From: Nocardioides sp.
GTDB taxonomy: Bacteria > Actinomycetota > Actinomycetes > Propionibacteriales > Nocardioidaceae
Length of the DNA stretch: 33,956 nt
Assembly: GCF_030655615.1 (NCBI RefSeq)
Contig: NZ_JAURVJ010000217.1
Location: 1-33,956 of the forward strand
Direction of reading: 5' to 3'
A program made the position numbers and the translations under genes. This document shows, one piece after another, positions 15,267-25,951 of the stretch. Position 1 is the stretch's first letter. Every line of letters begins with the position of its first letter. The notes under the pieces were generated by a model. It did not search any database. It was not told where the DNA came from and was given only the letters and a program-made list of their open reading frames with translations.

Positions 15267-15762
15267 CGGAGTCGGGCAGCTTGCGCATCGCGACCAGGAC
15301 GATGTCGATGATCGACCAGATGCCGCAGCCGCCGAGCGTGATCAGCTTGGCGATGCCGAGTCCGGTGTAGCCGAGGTAGAACCGGTCGACGCCCAGGCCG
15401 CCGAGCAGGATCGAGAGCAGCAGGGTGGTCATCCACTCCTTGGTGGAGAACAGACCGGGGACCTGCTTGGCCGGGTACCACTGGTCGGAGCCGTCGGAGC
15501 GGACCATCGTGTCGGGCTTGAGGTTGCCGGCGGTGGCCATCTGGGCGAGCTGACCAACCTGCAGCGGGCCCTGCTCCTGACCCATGTTGGAGATGAAGTA
15601 GGAGCCGCCACCGGGAGCGCCGTAGCCGGGCTGCTGGCCGTAGGCCGGGGCCGGCTGGCCGTAGCCGGGCTGCTGGCCGTAGGGCTGCTGCGGGGGCTGC
15701 GGCGGCTGGGGGGAGCCGTAGGGGTTCTGCGGGGGCTGCTTGGACAACGGGTCTTCGGTCAT
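15247..15762 (-). CDS. GYF_2 and TM2 domain membrane protein
   Basis: The product is 171 residues. Residues 1-50 are Pro/Gln/Tyr/Gly-rich with repeated QQPGYG units. Residues 54-104 form a GYF_2-like domain (YFISNMGQEQGPLQVGQL... QWYPAKQVPGLF). Residues 108-160 are a TM2 domain with the LGGLGVDRFYLGYTGLG signature between two membrane spans. The molecular role of TM2 proteins in bacteria is unknown. The ATG is preceded by TACTGT (15770-15775 on the minus strand) at 7 nt and lacks a ribosome-binding site, suggesting near-leaderless transcription. It forms a two-gene operon with DUF2752. Confidence 0.88.
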   Translation of the reverse strand: MTEDPLSKQPPQNPYGSPQPPQPPQQPYGQQPGYGQPAPAYGQQPGYGAPGGGSYFISNMGQEQGPLQVGQLAQMATAGNLKPDTMVRSDGSDQWYPAKQVPGLFSTKEWMTTLLLSILLGGLGVDRFYLGYTGLGIAKLITLGGCGIWSIIDIVLVAMRKLPDSDGRPLA

Positions 15763-15876
15763 GGGCGGAACAGTAGGGCCCCGTAGGCTCGGGCGGAACC
15801 GCACACGCGAGGCATTGACAACCCGTCTCGACGGCGCAGCGGACGGCAGCAGCGAGGGCAGCAGGAGGATGGTCGG

Positions 15877-17067
15877 GTGCACGTCTCCCACCTGGCCCTG
15901 CACAACTTCCGCTCCTACGGCCTCGTCGACGTCCCGCTGGGTCCCGGTGTCACCGCGTTCGTGGGCCGCAACGGCCAGGGCAAGACCAACCTGGTCGAGG
16001 CCGTCGACTACCTGTCCCGGCTGTCGTCGCACCGGGTCGCCGGCGACACCCCGCTGGTGCGGGCCGGCAGCGAGCAGGCGGTAGTACGGGCGGCGGTCGT
16101 CAAGGACGGGCGCACAGCGGTCCTCGAGGTCGAGATCAATGTCGGCAAGTCGAACAAGGGACGAATCAACAAGTCGACATTGCCGCGGGTGCGGGACCTC
16201 GTCGGCCTGGTCCGGACCGTGGTGTTCTCGCCCGAGGACCTGACCCTGGTCAAGGGCGACCCCGGCGACCGGCGGCGCTTCCTCGACGACCTGCTGGTGC
16301 TGCGGACCCCGCGCCTGGCCGGCACGATCGCCGACCTCGAGCGGGTCCTCAAGCAGCGGGCGACCCTGCTCAAGACCGCCGGCCACGCCCGCCGCGGGTC
16401 CGCCAACCAGGACGCCGCCCTCTCGACCCTCGACGTCTGGGACAGCCACCTCGCCCAGACCGGCGCCGAGCTGCTCGCCGAAAGACTGGCGCTCGTCGAG
16501 CACCTGCGTCCCTACGTCGGCGCCGCCTACGCGACCGTCGCCCGCGGGGCCGGCCGCGACGACGCGGCCATCGCCTACAAGGCGTCGTTCGAGCTCCCGC
16601 ACTCCGCGACCGTCGACCCCACCCGGCCCGACCGGGGCGAGCTCACCGCTGCCCTCCTGGCCGAGCTCGAGCGACGCCGCAACGACGAGCTAGACCGCGG
16701 GGTCTGCCTGGTCGGGCCGCACCGCGACGACCTGCTGCTCTCGCTGGGGCACTCGGTGCCCGACGACGGCGCCTCCACGACCCGGCTCCCGGTGAAGGGC
16801 TACGCCTCCCACGGCGAGAGCTGGTCGTTCGCCCTCGCGCTGCGCCTGGCCTCCTACGACCTGTTGCGCGCTGACGGCGACGACCCGATCCTGATCCTCG
16901 ACGACGTGTTCGCCGAGCTCGACGCCGAGCGCCGGTCCCAGCTCGCCGAGCTGGTCGCCGGGGCCGAGCAGGTGCTCGTGACCGCGGCCGTCGCCGAGGA
17001 CGTGCCCGACGCGCTCGCCGGCGTCAGGTTCAGCGTGGCCGGAGGAGAGGTGACCCGTGTCGAGTGA
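15877..17067 (+). CDS. recF: DNA replication and repair protein RecF
   Basis: The product is a 396-residue SMC-like ATPase that acts with RecO/RecR at single-strand gaps. Walker A is GRNGQGKT (residues 30-37), right after the typical LALHNFRSY start. The ABC-type signature region is [18 protein letters not shown] (near 310), and Walker B plus the D-loop are [12 protein letters not shown] (near 345). The start is GTG 15877, with AGGAGG 8 nt upstream. The end overlaps dciA by 11 nt. Confidence 0.96.
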   Translation: MHVSHLALHNFRSYGLVDVPLGPGVTAFVGRNGQGKTNLVEAVDYLSRLSSHRVAGDTPLVRAGSEQAVVRAAVVKDGRTAVLEVEINVGKSNKGRINKSTLPRVRDLVGLVRTVVFSPEDLTLVKGDPGDRRRFLDDLLVLRTPRLAGTIADLERVLKQRATLLKTAGHARRGSANQDAALSTLDVWDSHLAQTGAELLAERLALVEHLRPYVGAAYATVARGAGRDDAAIAYKASFELPHSATVDPTRPDRGELTAALLAELERRRNDELDRGVCLVGPHRDDLLLSLGHSVPDDGASTTRLPVKGYASHGESWSFALALRLASYDLLRADGDDPILILDDVFAELDAERRSQLAELVAGAEQVLVTAAVAEDVPDALAGVRFSVAGGEVTRVE

Positions 17068-17638
17068 GGAGACCCCGGGCCCGAGCATCCCCGACCCCTC
17101 CGACGGGCTGCCCGTCGAGCCGGCCGGCGAGACGCACGACGACGACGGCCTCGACCTCGCCCGTCAGGTCACCCGCGCGGCAGCCGGCAGCACCCCTGCC
17201 TCCCGGCGCCGCCGGACCCGCCGCGCCCTGCCGCCCGGGGAGGTACGCCGGGGCCGTGTCTCGGGCGCGCATCCCGACGACCGCGACCCCCAGCTGCTCG
17301 GCGGCGAGGTCGGGCGGCTCGTCGACCGTGGCGGGTGGGAGCTGCAGCTGCGGATCCGCGGCGTCTTCGCGCGCTGGCCCGAGCTCGTGGGCGACGAGGT
17401 CGCGGCCCACTGCACGCCGGAGTCGTTCGCCGACGGCAAGCTCGTCGTCCGCACCGACTCCACCGCGTGGGCCACGCAGCTCAAGCTGCTGACCCCGAGC
17501 GTGCTGCGTCGGCTCAACGAGGACCTCGGCCACGGCACCGTGACCATCCTCGAGGTCCTCGGCCCGCACCTGCCCACCTGGAAGAAGGGCCGGCGCTCGA
17601 CCCGCGACGGCCGCGGACCCCGCGACACCTACGGCTAG
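17057..17638 (+). CDS. dciA: DciA-like DUF721 protein (helicase-loader family)
   Basis: The product is 193 residues. The N-terminal 90 residues are charged and disordered. The DUF721 domain runs from about 95 to 175, with [22 protein letters not shown] followed by [19 protein letters not shown] and [16 protein letters not shown]. DciA is the ancestral loader or partner of the replicative helicase DnaB in bacteria lacking DnaC or DnaI, and in actinobacteria it is encoded beside recF and gyrB. The start is GTG 17057 within the recF end, so translation is coupled. Its stop codon shares the sequence CTAG with the stop of the convergent YidD paralogue. Confidence 0.9.
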   Translation: MSSEETPGPSIPDPSDGLPVEPAGETHDDDGLDLARQVTRAAAGSTPASRRRRTRRALPPGEVRRGRVSGAHPDDRDPQLLGGEVGRLVDRGGWELQLRIRGVFARWPELVGDEVAAHCTPESFADGKLVVRTDSTAWATQLKLLTPSVLRRLNEDLGHGTVTILEVLGPHLPTWKKGRRSTRDGRGPRDTYG

Positions 17639-18066
17639 CGCGCGGGCGGGACCGGGTCGAGCCGGGGAGCGTCGGTGCCACACCGCCGCAGCCGGCGTAC
17701 GACGAGCAGCCCGCCGCGCCAGCAGCCGTGCCGCGACACCGCCTGGAGCCCGTAGCGCGAGCAGGTGGGCGTCATCGTGCACACCGGCCGGGACCGGGGC
17801 ACCGACACGTTGACCTGGTAGCTCCGGATCAGCCGCGCGACCACCCGCCCGAGGACCCCGCCGGGGCGCGCGACCCACGGGTCGACCGCGTCGGCGCGGA
17901 AGGCGCCCGGAAGCACGCGCACGAGCAGGAGCAGCGGCGAGAGCATGAACGGACTGCAGTCACCGCAGTCGCCGCAGTCCGCGCAGTCGGCCCAGTCCCG
18001 CTTGCGACGACCCTCCTGGCGGCGTCGCGCCCGTCGCTGGCGGTAGCGGGTGAGGGCGTTGCCCAT
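17635..18066 (-). CDS. YidD-family paralogue with N-terminal CxxCxxCxxC motif
   Basis: The product is 143 residues. The C-terminal half matches the YidD pattern: a LIRSYQ lead, PTCSRYGLQAVSRHG in place of YPTCSEYALEA, then GLLVVRRLRRCG. The N-terminal extension is Arg-rich (residues 7-23) and contains Cys28, Cys31, Cys34 and Cys37 in strict three-residue spacing, followed by a hydrophobic segment (about 39-55). The cysteines could ligate a metal or Fe-S cluster, which is not known for YidD. The canonical yidD is at 9558-9824, so the genome carries two family members. The gene is convergent with dciA, sharing the 4-nt CTAG, and divergent from gyrB. Confidence 0.8.
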   Translation of the reverse strand: MGNALTRYRQRRARRRQEGRRKRDWADCADCGDCGDCSPFMLSPLLLLVRVLPGAFRADAVDPWVARPGGVLGRVVARLIRSYQVNVSVPRSRPVCTMTPTCSRYGLQAVSRHGCWRGGLLVVRRLRRCGTDAPRLDPVPPAR

Positions 18067-18396
18067 GGGTCCTCCTGCGGATCGAGGGGCCCACCCGGGC
18101 CCCGGCCGCGCCCATCATGACCGGCCCAGGGCCCGTCCACACCCCTCGTCCGCGAGGACCGCCCACGAGGCGACCTGGCGGCCCCGACGACGTACAGGAC
18201 CTAGGTCGCCCCCCTCCCAGGCCGCTCACGACGCACCTACGGGCCGCTGAGAGGCGATCTGTCGAAGTCGCCGTCCACAGGCCGGAGGCCGTTGCGTGAA
18301 TAGCGGCTCATAAACGGCTATCATGGCGTTCGAGGGTCGCGACCAAAGAGCCGCGACCTTCGCCATGTCCGGCTCCCGCCTGCGAAGAGGTCCCGC
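18067..18396 (+). promoter_or_regulatory. gyrB upstream region with leader hairpin
   Basis: This is a 330-nt gap. A GC hairpin (GGGGCCC 18086-18092 with GGGCCCC 18097-18103) lies near the minus-strand gene. An AT-richer stretch at 18289-18325 contains TATCAT (18319-18324), a likely gyrB -10, but no convincing -35. A 7-bp inverted repeat follows in the leader (GGTCGCG 18335-18341, CGCGACC 18352-18358). Gyrase genes are often supercoiling-controlled. Nothing here proves it. Confidence 0.4.
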
Positions 18397-20577
<2,181 letters not shown>

Positions 20578-20632
20578 TCAGCGCCACCGCGCACCCACCT
20601 CGCGACGCTGATTCCCGGAAGGTATTGAACTC

Positions 20633-23335
20633 ATGACCCAGACCCCCACCGACGGCGGCACCCCTCCCGGGGGCCGGATCGAGCCGGTCGAGCTGCAGAC
20701 CTCGATGCAGCGCGCCTACATCGACTACGCGATGGCCGTCATCGTGGGCCGGGCCCTCCCCGACGTCCGCGACGGCCTCAAGCCGGTGCACCGCCGCGTG
20801 CTCTACGCGATGTACGACGGCGGCTACCGTCCCGACCGCGGCTACTCCAAGTGCTCGCGCGTCGTCGGCGACGTCATGGGTCAGTACCACCCCCACGGCG
20901 ACACCGCGATCTACGACACCCTCGTCCGGCTCGCGCAGCCATGGGTGATGCGCGCCCCGCTCGTGCACGGCCAGGGCAACTTCGCCTCGCCGGGCAACGA
21001 CTCCGCGGCGGCCATGCGTTACACCGAGTGCCGGATGGCGCCGCTGGCCCTCGAGATGGTCCGCGACATCAACGAGGACACCGTCGACTTCCAGCCCAAC
21101 TACGACGGTCGCTCCGAGGAGCCCGTCGTGCTGCCGGCGCGGTTCCCCAACCTGCTGGTCAACGGCTCGGCCGGCATCGCCGTGGGCATGGCCACCAGCA
21201 TCCCGCCGCACAACCTGCGTGAGGTCGCCGACGGCGCCAGGTGGGCGCTCGAGCACCCCGACGCCGGCCGCGAGGAGCTGCAGGACGCGCTCATCGAGCG
21301 CATCAAGGGTCCCGACTTCCCCAACGGCGCCCTCATCGTGGGCCGCCAGGGCATCGAGCAGGCCTACCGCACCGGCCGCGGCTCGATCACCCAGCGCGCG
21401 GTCATCGAGGTCGACGAGGACAACCGCGGCCGTACCTGCCTGGTCATCACCGAGCTGCCCTACATGGTCAACCCCGACAACCTGGCGCTCAAGATCGCCG
21501 AGCTCGCCGACTCGGGCAAGGTCCAGGGCATCGCCGACGTGCGCGACGACACCTCCGACCGCACCGGCCAGCGGCTGGTCATCGTCCTCAAGCGCGACGG
21601 CGTCGCGCGGGTCGTGCTCAACAACCTGCTCAAGCACACCGAGCTGCAGACCAACTTCAGCGCCAACATGCTCGCCCTCGTCGACGGCGTGCCCCGCACG
21701 CTGTCGATCGACCAGTTCATCAGCAACTGGGTCGCCCACCAGATCGAGGTCATCCAGCGGCGCACCCGCTACCGCCTCGCCGACGCCGAGCGCCGCGCCC
21801 ACATCCTGCGCGGCCTGGTCAAGGCGCTCGACGCCCTCGACGAGGTCATCGCGCTCATCCGTCGCTCGCCCGACGTCGACGAGGCCCGCGAGGGCCTGAT
21901 GCAGCTGCTCGAGGTCGACGAGCTGCAGGCCACCGCGATCCTCGACATGCAGCTGCGCCGCCTCGCGGCCCTGCAGCGCCAGAAGATCATCGACGACCTC
22001 GCGGCCATCGAGCTCGAGATCGCCGACCTCGAGGACATCCTCGCCAACGAGGCCCGCCAGCGGCAGATCGTGTCCGACGAGCTCACCGAGATCGTGGACA
22101 AGTACGGCAACGACCGCCGCAGCCAGATCATCGCGGCCGACGGCGACCTGTCGATGGAGGACCTCATCCCCGACGAGGAGCTCGTCGTCTCCATCACCCG
22201 CGGCGGCTACGCCAAGCGGACGCTGCGCCACCAGTACCGCACCCAGAAGCGCGGCGGCAAGGGCGTGCGCGGCGCGACCCTGCGCGGCGACGACGTGGTC
22301 GAGCACTTCATCGCCACCACCAACCACCACTGGCTGCTGTTCTTCACCACGGCCGGCCGGGTCTACCGCACGAAGGCCTACAACCTCCCCGAGGCGTCGC
22401 GCGACGCCAAGGGCGGTCACGTGGCGGGACTGCTCAGCTTCCAGCCCGACGAGTCCATCGCCCAGGTGTTGGCGATCCGCGACTACGACCAGATGCCCTA
22501 CCTCGTGCTGGCCACCCGCGCCGGGCTGGTCAAGAAGACACGCCTCGGCGACTACAACTCCCCGCGCCAGGCCGGCGTCATCGCCATCAACTTCCGCGAG
22601 GACGACGACGAGCTGATCGGCGCCGAGCTGGTCGGGCCCGAGGACGAGATCCTGCTGGTGTCGCGACGCGGCCAGGCCGTGCGCTTCAAGGCCGACGACG
22701 GCCAGCTGCGCCCGATGGGCCGCGCCACCTCCGGCGTCACGGGCATGGCCACCGCCGACAGCGACTCGGTGCTGTCGATGTCGGTGATCCGAGCCGAGGA
22801 GGCGGCCGCCGAGGACGCCGACGAGAGCGACGACGTCAAGGTGCAGTACGTCTTCACGATGACCGACGGCGGCTACGCCAAGCGCTCGCGCATCAACGAG
22901 TACCGCCTGACCAACCGCGGCACCAAGGGCGTCCGCGCGATGACCCTCACCAACGAGGACCGCGGCGGCCTGGTCGGCGCGTTCATCGTCGAGGACGGCG
23001 ACGAGGTCATGTCGATCACCGTCGGTGGCCAGGTCGTGCGCAGCCCCATCAACGCCGACTTCCGACCGACCGGTCGCTCGACCCAGGGCGTCAAGTTCGT
23101 CACGCCCAAGAAGGGTGACTCCGTGGGCGTCGTCGCGCGTTCGGTCGAGGCCAAGATCGTCGAGGAGGAGGGCATCGGCGACGAGCCCGAGACCGACGCC
23201 GACGTGGTCCCCGCAGAGGGTGTCGCCGAGGGTGTCGATGACGCCGAAGTTTCGGCGGATGTGGTAGCGGATGACACAATCGCCGACGAGACGTCCAGCA
23301 CGGACGCCCCCGACCCGGGTGAGGATGAAGCCTGA
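20633..23335 (+). CDS. gyrA: DNA gyrase subunit A
   Basis: The product is a 900-residue DNA-cleaving subunit. The catalytic tyrosine is Tyr130 in AAMRYTECR. The quinolone-determining region reads [10 protein letters not shown] (Thr91, Ala92, Asp95). The GyrA-box appears as QKRGGKGV near residue 537, ahead of the six-bladed C-terminal pinwheel. The last 70 residues form a Glu/Asp/Val-rich acidic tail, longer than in many relatives. ATG 20633 has GGAAGG upstream. The stop codon overlaps the start of the DUF3566 gene (TGATG). Confidence 0.98.
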   Translation: MTQTPTDGGTPPGGRIEPVELQTSMQRAYIDYAMAVIVGRALPDVRDGLKPVHRRVLYAMYDGGYRPDRGYSKCSRVVGDVMGQYHPHGDTAIYDTLVRLAQPWVMRAPLVHGQGNFASPGNDSAAAMRYTECRMAPLALEMVRDINEDTVDFQPNYDGRSEEPVVLPARFPNLLVNGSAGIAVGMATSIPPHNLREVADGARWALEHPDAGREELQDALIERIKGPDFPNGALIVGRQGIEQAYRTGRGSITQRAVIEVDEDNRGRTCLVITELPYMVNPDNLALKIAELADSGKVQGIADVRDDTSDRTGQRLVIVLKRDGVARVVLNNLLKHTELQTNFSANMLALVDGVPRTLSIDQFISNWVAHQIEVIQRRTRYRLADAERRAHILRGLVKALDALDEVIALIRRSPDVDEAREGLMQLLEVDELQATAILDMQLRRLAALQRQKIIDDLAAIELEIADLEDILANEARQRQIVSDELTEIVDKYGNDRRSQIIAADGDLSMEDLIPDEELVVSITRGGYAKRTLRHQYRTQKRGGKGVRGATLRGDDVVEHFIATTNHHWLLFFTTAGRVYRTKAYNLPEASRDAKGGHVAGLLSFQPDESIAQVLAIRDYDQMPYLVLATRAGLVKKTRLGDYNSPRQAGVIAINFREDDDELIGAELVGPEDEILLVSRRGQAVRFKADDGQLRPMGRATSGVTGMATADSDSVLSMSVIRAEEAAAEDADESDDVKVQYVFTMTDGGYAKRSRINEYRLTNRGTKGVRAMTLTNEDRGGLVGAFIVEDGDEVMSITVGGQVVRSPINADFRPTGRSTQGVKFVTPKKGDSVGVVARSVEAKIVEEEGIGDEPETDADVVPAEGVAEGVDDAEVSADVVADDTIADETSSTDAPDPGEDEA

Positions 23336-24066
23336 TGAGCGATCGGCCCGCACCGCCGGCCCAGCCACCGGCACCACCCCGCACCCCGCCGCAGGGGCGC
23401 CCGCCCCAGCCCGCCCACGACCGGGGGACCGAGCCGGCCAAGGCCCCGGTCACCCCCGCCGCACCCGCGACGAGCCCCGGCGCGAGCCCGGCGGCTGAGC
23501 CCACCACCGGGCAGCCCGCCGGCCCCGGTGACACCGCGGTCCGGGTCGGGCTCGCCGAGCGCATCCAGGCCAAGCTCGTCGCCGCCACCTCGTCCGACAG
23601 GGAAGGCAAGGAGCCCAAGGGCAAGGACGCCGGCGCCAGCAGCGACGGCACCGTCGTCCCCGCGACCGCGCCGTCCAAGAAGCCCCGACCGCGCGGCCCG
23701 CGCCGCGCCCGCCTCCGACTGACCCGCATCGACCCCTGGTCGGTGATGAAGACGTCGTTCCTGCTCTCCATCGCCTTCGGCATCGTCACGGTCGTCGCCG
23801 TCGCGATGATCTGGGAGGTCATCGGGGCCGCCGGCGTGTGGGACTCGATCAACGACACCGTCAAGGAGGTCATCGACGAGCCCGGCACCGCCGACTTCGA
23901 CATCGAGGACTACGTCGGCACCGACCGCGTCCTCGGTTTCACGATGCTGGTCGCCGCCGTCGACGTCGTCCTGATCACCGCCATCGCCACCCTGGGCGCG
24001 TTCCTCTACAACATGTCGGCCGCGCTCCTCGGCGGCGTCGAGGTCACCCTCGCCGAGGACAACTGA
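23335..24066 (+). CDS. DUF3566 transmembrane protein
   Basis: The product is 243 residues. The first 120 are Pro/Ala-rich and disordered, ending in a Lys/Arg-rich patch. The DUF3566 domain (about 125-243) has a membrane segment at about 138-156, a soluble middle with VWDSINDTVKEVIDE, and a second membrane segment at about 200-225. It is found directly after gyrA across actinobacteria (same place as Rv0007 in M. tuberculosis). No defined function is established. The start overlaps the gyrA stop by one base, so it is co-translated with gyrase. Confidence 0.92.
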   Translation: MSDRPAPPAQPPAPPRTPPQGRPPQPAHDRGTEPAKAPVTPAAPATSPGASPAAEPTTGQPAGPGDTAVRVGLAERIQAKLVAATSSDREGKEPKGKDAGASSDGTVVPATAPSKKPRPRGPRRARLRLTRIDPWSVMKTSFLLSIAFGIVTVVAVAMIWEVIGAAGVWDSINDTVKEVIDEPGTADFDIEDYVGTDRVLGFTMLVAAVDVVLITAIATLGAFLYNMSAALLGGVEVTLAEDN

Positions 24067-24080
24067 GGATTCGATACCGA

Positions 24081-24111
24081 TTGGGAGGGTGCTCCCGGGG
24101 TGGGATATCGT
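24081..24111 (+). promoter_or_regulatory. Possible promoter of the tRNA-Ile gene
   Basis: TTGGGA (24081-24086) and TATCGT (24106-24111) are spaced 19 nt apart and lie 27 nt before the tRNA. A small hairpin (GGGAG/CTCCC, 24083-24096) overlaps the -35 and could instead end the gyrase transcript. Confidence 0.35.
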
Positions 24112-24137
24112 CCTTCCGCCCGCCTGATCCGCGGTAC

Positions 24138-24211
24138 GGGCCTATAGCTCAGACGGTTAGAGCGCTTCCCTGATAAGGAAGAGGTCACAGGTTCAAGTCC
24201 TGTTAGGCCCA
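24138..24211 (+). tRNA. ileT: tRNA-Ile (GAU)
   Basis: The cloverleaf is complete. Acceptor arms GGGCCTA/TAGGCCC, anticodon stem CTTCC/GGAAG with loop CTGATAA (anticodon GAT at 24172-24174) and T-loop GTTCAAGTC are all visible. The discriminator is A24211. CCA is not encoded. Position after gyrA-DUF3566 matches ileT of other actinobacteria. Confidence 0.97.
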
Positions 24212-24236
24212 CCCGTACGACGCCCTGGAGGCGACC

Positions 24237-24365
24237 ATGAAGAAGATCCTGCTGCTCGCCCTCGCGGCCGCTGGTGCGGTCGTCGCCCGGAAGAAGATCT
24301 CCGAGGGTCGTACCGAGCAGGCCCTGTGGGCCGAGGCGACCGACGCGGTCACCAAGGCGCACTGA
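24237..24365 (+). CDS. DLW-39 family small protein
   Basis: The product is a 42-residue peptide between two tRNA genes. It starts [20 protein letters not shown], a hydrophobic segment with lysines at both ends, followed by a charged tail with WAEATDAV. This is the pattern of the actinobacterial DLW-39 family, named for a conserved Asp-Leu-Trp; here that triplet is Ala-Leu-Trp. GGAGG lies 5-6 nt before the ATG. Function is unknown. It is probably a single-pass membrane peptide. Confidence 0.8.
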   Translation: MKKILLLALAAAGAVVARKKISEGRTEQALWAEATDAVTKAH

Positions 24366-24383
24366 GCCGCTCCGCTCCATCCG

Positions 24384-24459
24384 GGGGCCTTGGCGCAATT
24401 GGTAGCGCACCTGCTTTGCAAGCAGGGGGTTAGGGGTTCGAGTCCCCTAGGCTCCACCA
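24384..24459 (+). tRNA. alaT: tRNA-Ala (UGC)
   Basis: The cloverleaf is complete. Acceptor GGGGCCT/AGGCTCC (one G-U pair), anticodon stem CCTGC/GCAGG with loop TTTGCAA (anticodon TGC at 24417-24419), T-loop GTTCGAGTC and an encoded CCA end (24457-24459) are present. It is paired with tRNA-Ile as in other actinobacterial origin regions. Confidence 0.97.
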
Positions 24460-24477
24460 CCGTGCAGGACTGTCGGG

Positions 24478-24747
24478 TCAGCCGGTCGCCTGGTCGGCGC
24501 CGTTCTCATTCACGTCGTGGGCGATGGCCCAGATGACGGCCTGGGTGCGCCGGGTGACGCCGATCTTGCGGTACGCCGACCGGATGTAGGTCTTGACCGA
24601 GTTGATCGACAGGTAGAGCTGGCCGGCGATCTCGTGGTTGGAGCAACCGCGGGCGATGAGGGCGACGACCTGGTGCTCGCGGTCGGTGAGGTTGCCGGGG
24701 TGCGGCGGGCGACGGGACTGGATGCTGGTCACGCGGGTGCAGGTCAC
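24478..24747 (-). CDS. Single-domain LuxR/NarL-type transcriptional regulator
   Basis: The product is 89 residues from GTG 24747 and is almost entirely a LuxR-type helix-turn-helix: LTDREHQVVALIARGCSNHE, then IAGQLYLSINSVKTYIRSAYRKIGV, then TRRTQAVIWAIAHD. No receiver or other sensory domain precedes it, so it is an orphan effector. A start at GTG 24732 is equally possible, and an upstream in-frame extension to 24996 exists but looks non-coding. It is divergent from the MerR-type gene with a 211-nt shared control region, so the two may regulate each other. The target is unknown. Confidence 0.8.
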   Translation of the reverse strand: MTCTRVTSIQSRRPPHPGNLTDREHQVVALIARGCSNHEIAGQLYLSINSVKTYIRSAYRKIGVTRRTQAVIWAIAHDVNENGADQATG

Positions 24748-24958
24748 GGCGGGCTCTCTGTCTGTCCGACGGACGGCTTCGGGGACCGTCCGGAAGAGCT
24801 CGTCCGACTTGTTTGCGCACGAGGGGTCGAGACCAGGGTCGGGCACCGCGGGTCGGGCCGACAGCGCCGAACTTATGCACTGCCCCTGCGCTGCCGGTGC
24901 TACCTTGCGCGAGCAGGCCCGACCGCCAGGGCCGCGCCGGCGATCGAGGGTGGTCCAC

Positions 24959-25897
24959 GTGACGGCACCACCGAGTCGAGGCGCGCCCGGGAGCACCCCA
25001 CCCGACGTCGGCGCGGGACTGCAGATCCATGAGGCGAACGCGTTCCTCGGCGTGCCCGCGCCGACGCTGCGGTCGTGGGAGCTGCGCTACGGCCTGCCGG
25101 TGACGCTGCGGAGCCCCGGGGGCCACCGGCGCTACACCGAGGCCGCCCTGCACGAGCTGGGGATGATGCGCGACGAGGTCGCGAGCGGGCGGACCCCCGC
25201 GGAGGCGGCCCGGCGGGTGCGGGTCCTCCTCGACGAGCAGAGCGGCACCCGGTCCCGGGTCGAGGGCCTCCTGGCCGGGTCGGAGCGGCACGACGCGTCA
25301 GCCATCCGGTCGGTGCTGGAGGAGGCGCGTGCGGCCCTCGGGCTGGCGGCGACGCTGGACGCCGTGGTGCTGCCGACGATGCGCCAGATCGGGGCCTGGT
25401 GGGAGACCGGGCGCTGCGACGTCGACCAGGAGACCTTCACCACCGAGGTCGTGCGCGGGTGGCTCGCCAAGCTGACCACCCTGGCCCCGCCGCCGGCCTC
25501 CGACCGGTGGGTGCTGCTCGGCACCGGCCCGCACGACGTGCACACGCTCGGCATCGAGGCACTGGGCGCCCTGCTCGTGACGCGGGGCACCGGGTGCCGG
25601 GTCCTCGGGGCCCGTACGCCGCAGCACGTGGTGGTCGCCGCCGTACGCGCGTCGTCGCCGGCCGGGGTGGTGATCGTCTCGCACCTGTCGCACCAGCGCC
25701 GGGCGGCGGTCGGGTCGCTCGACGCCCTGGCCGCCACGGGCTGCCCGACCTACTACGCCGGCAACGCCTTCCGCTCGGGAGCCTCGCGCCGGGAGGTGCC
25801 GGGCACCTACCTCGGCGAGCGCCTCGCCGAGGCGGCCACGACCATCGAGCGCGCGCTCCCCACCGAGCTGCCGCCCGGGCTCGCCAGCGCCGGTTGA
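24959..25897 (+). CDS. MerR-family regulator with C-terminal B12-binding-like domain (CarH-like)
   Basis: The product is 312 residues from GTG 24959 (GAGGG upstream). The MerR helix-turn-helix spans about 21-62, with the signature TLRSWELRYGLP...GGHRRYT. Residues about 85-175 resemble the B12 four-helix cap, including a Trp148-x9-Glu158 arrangement. Residues 182-300 resemble the cobalamin-binding Rossmann fold, with Asp193-x-His195-x-x-Gly198, the lower-ligand motif. CarH photoreceptors have Glu-His after the Trp-x9 motif and a second His next to the Trp. Here these positions are Thr159 and Glu149. It may therefore sense B12 without the CarH light adduct, or have lost ligand binding. Targets are unknown. 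The divergent LuxR-type gene is a candidate. Confidence 0.82.
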   Translation: MTAPPSRGAPGSTPPDVGAGLQIHEANAFLGVPAPTLRSWELRYGLPVTLRSPGGHRRYTEAALHELGMMRDEVASGRTPAEAARRVRVLLDEQSGTRSRVEGLLAGSERHDASAIRSVLEEARAALGLAATLDAVVLPTMRQIGAWWETGRCDVDQETFTTEVVRGWLAKLTTLAPPPASDRWVLLGTGPHDVHTLGIEALGALLVTRGTGCRVLGARTPQHVVVAAVRASSPAGVVIVSHLSHQRRAAVGSLDALAATGCPTYYAGNAFRSGASRREVPGTYLGERLAEAATTIERALPTELPPGLASAG

Positions 25898-25951
25898 CGC
25901 GCATCGCCCCGGGCGGCCGCGGCCGCTGGGACTCGATGGTTGGATGACCGC

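Noticed and set aside
15600..15735. Repetitive DNA in the TM2 gene as a CRISPR-like or tandem-repeat array
   Set aside because: The repeats are short, irregular and in frame, encoding Gln-Gln-Pro-Gly-Tyr-Gly units. There is no spacer structure.
18086..18103. GC hairpin upstream of the YidD paralogue as a terminator
   Set aside because: It is at the 5' side of that gene, has no T-run, and precedes no gene end on either strand.
20900..20917. GyrA Thr91/Ala92 as acquired quinolone resistance
   Set aside because: The positions vary naturally between genera; without sister sequences no mutation can be inferred.
24748..24996. N-terminal extension of the LuxR-type protein to a sensor domain
   Set aside because: The extra 83 codons resemble no receiver or sensor domain and would cover the MerR-gene promoter region and start.
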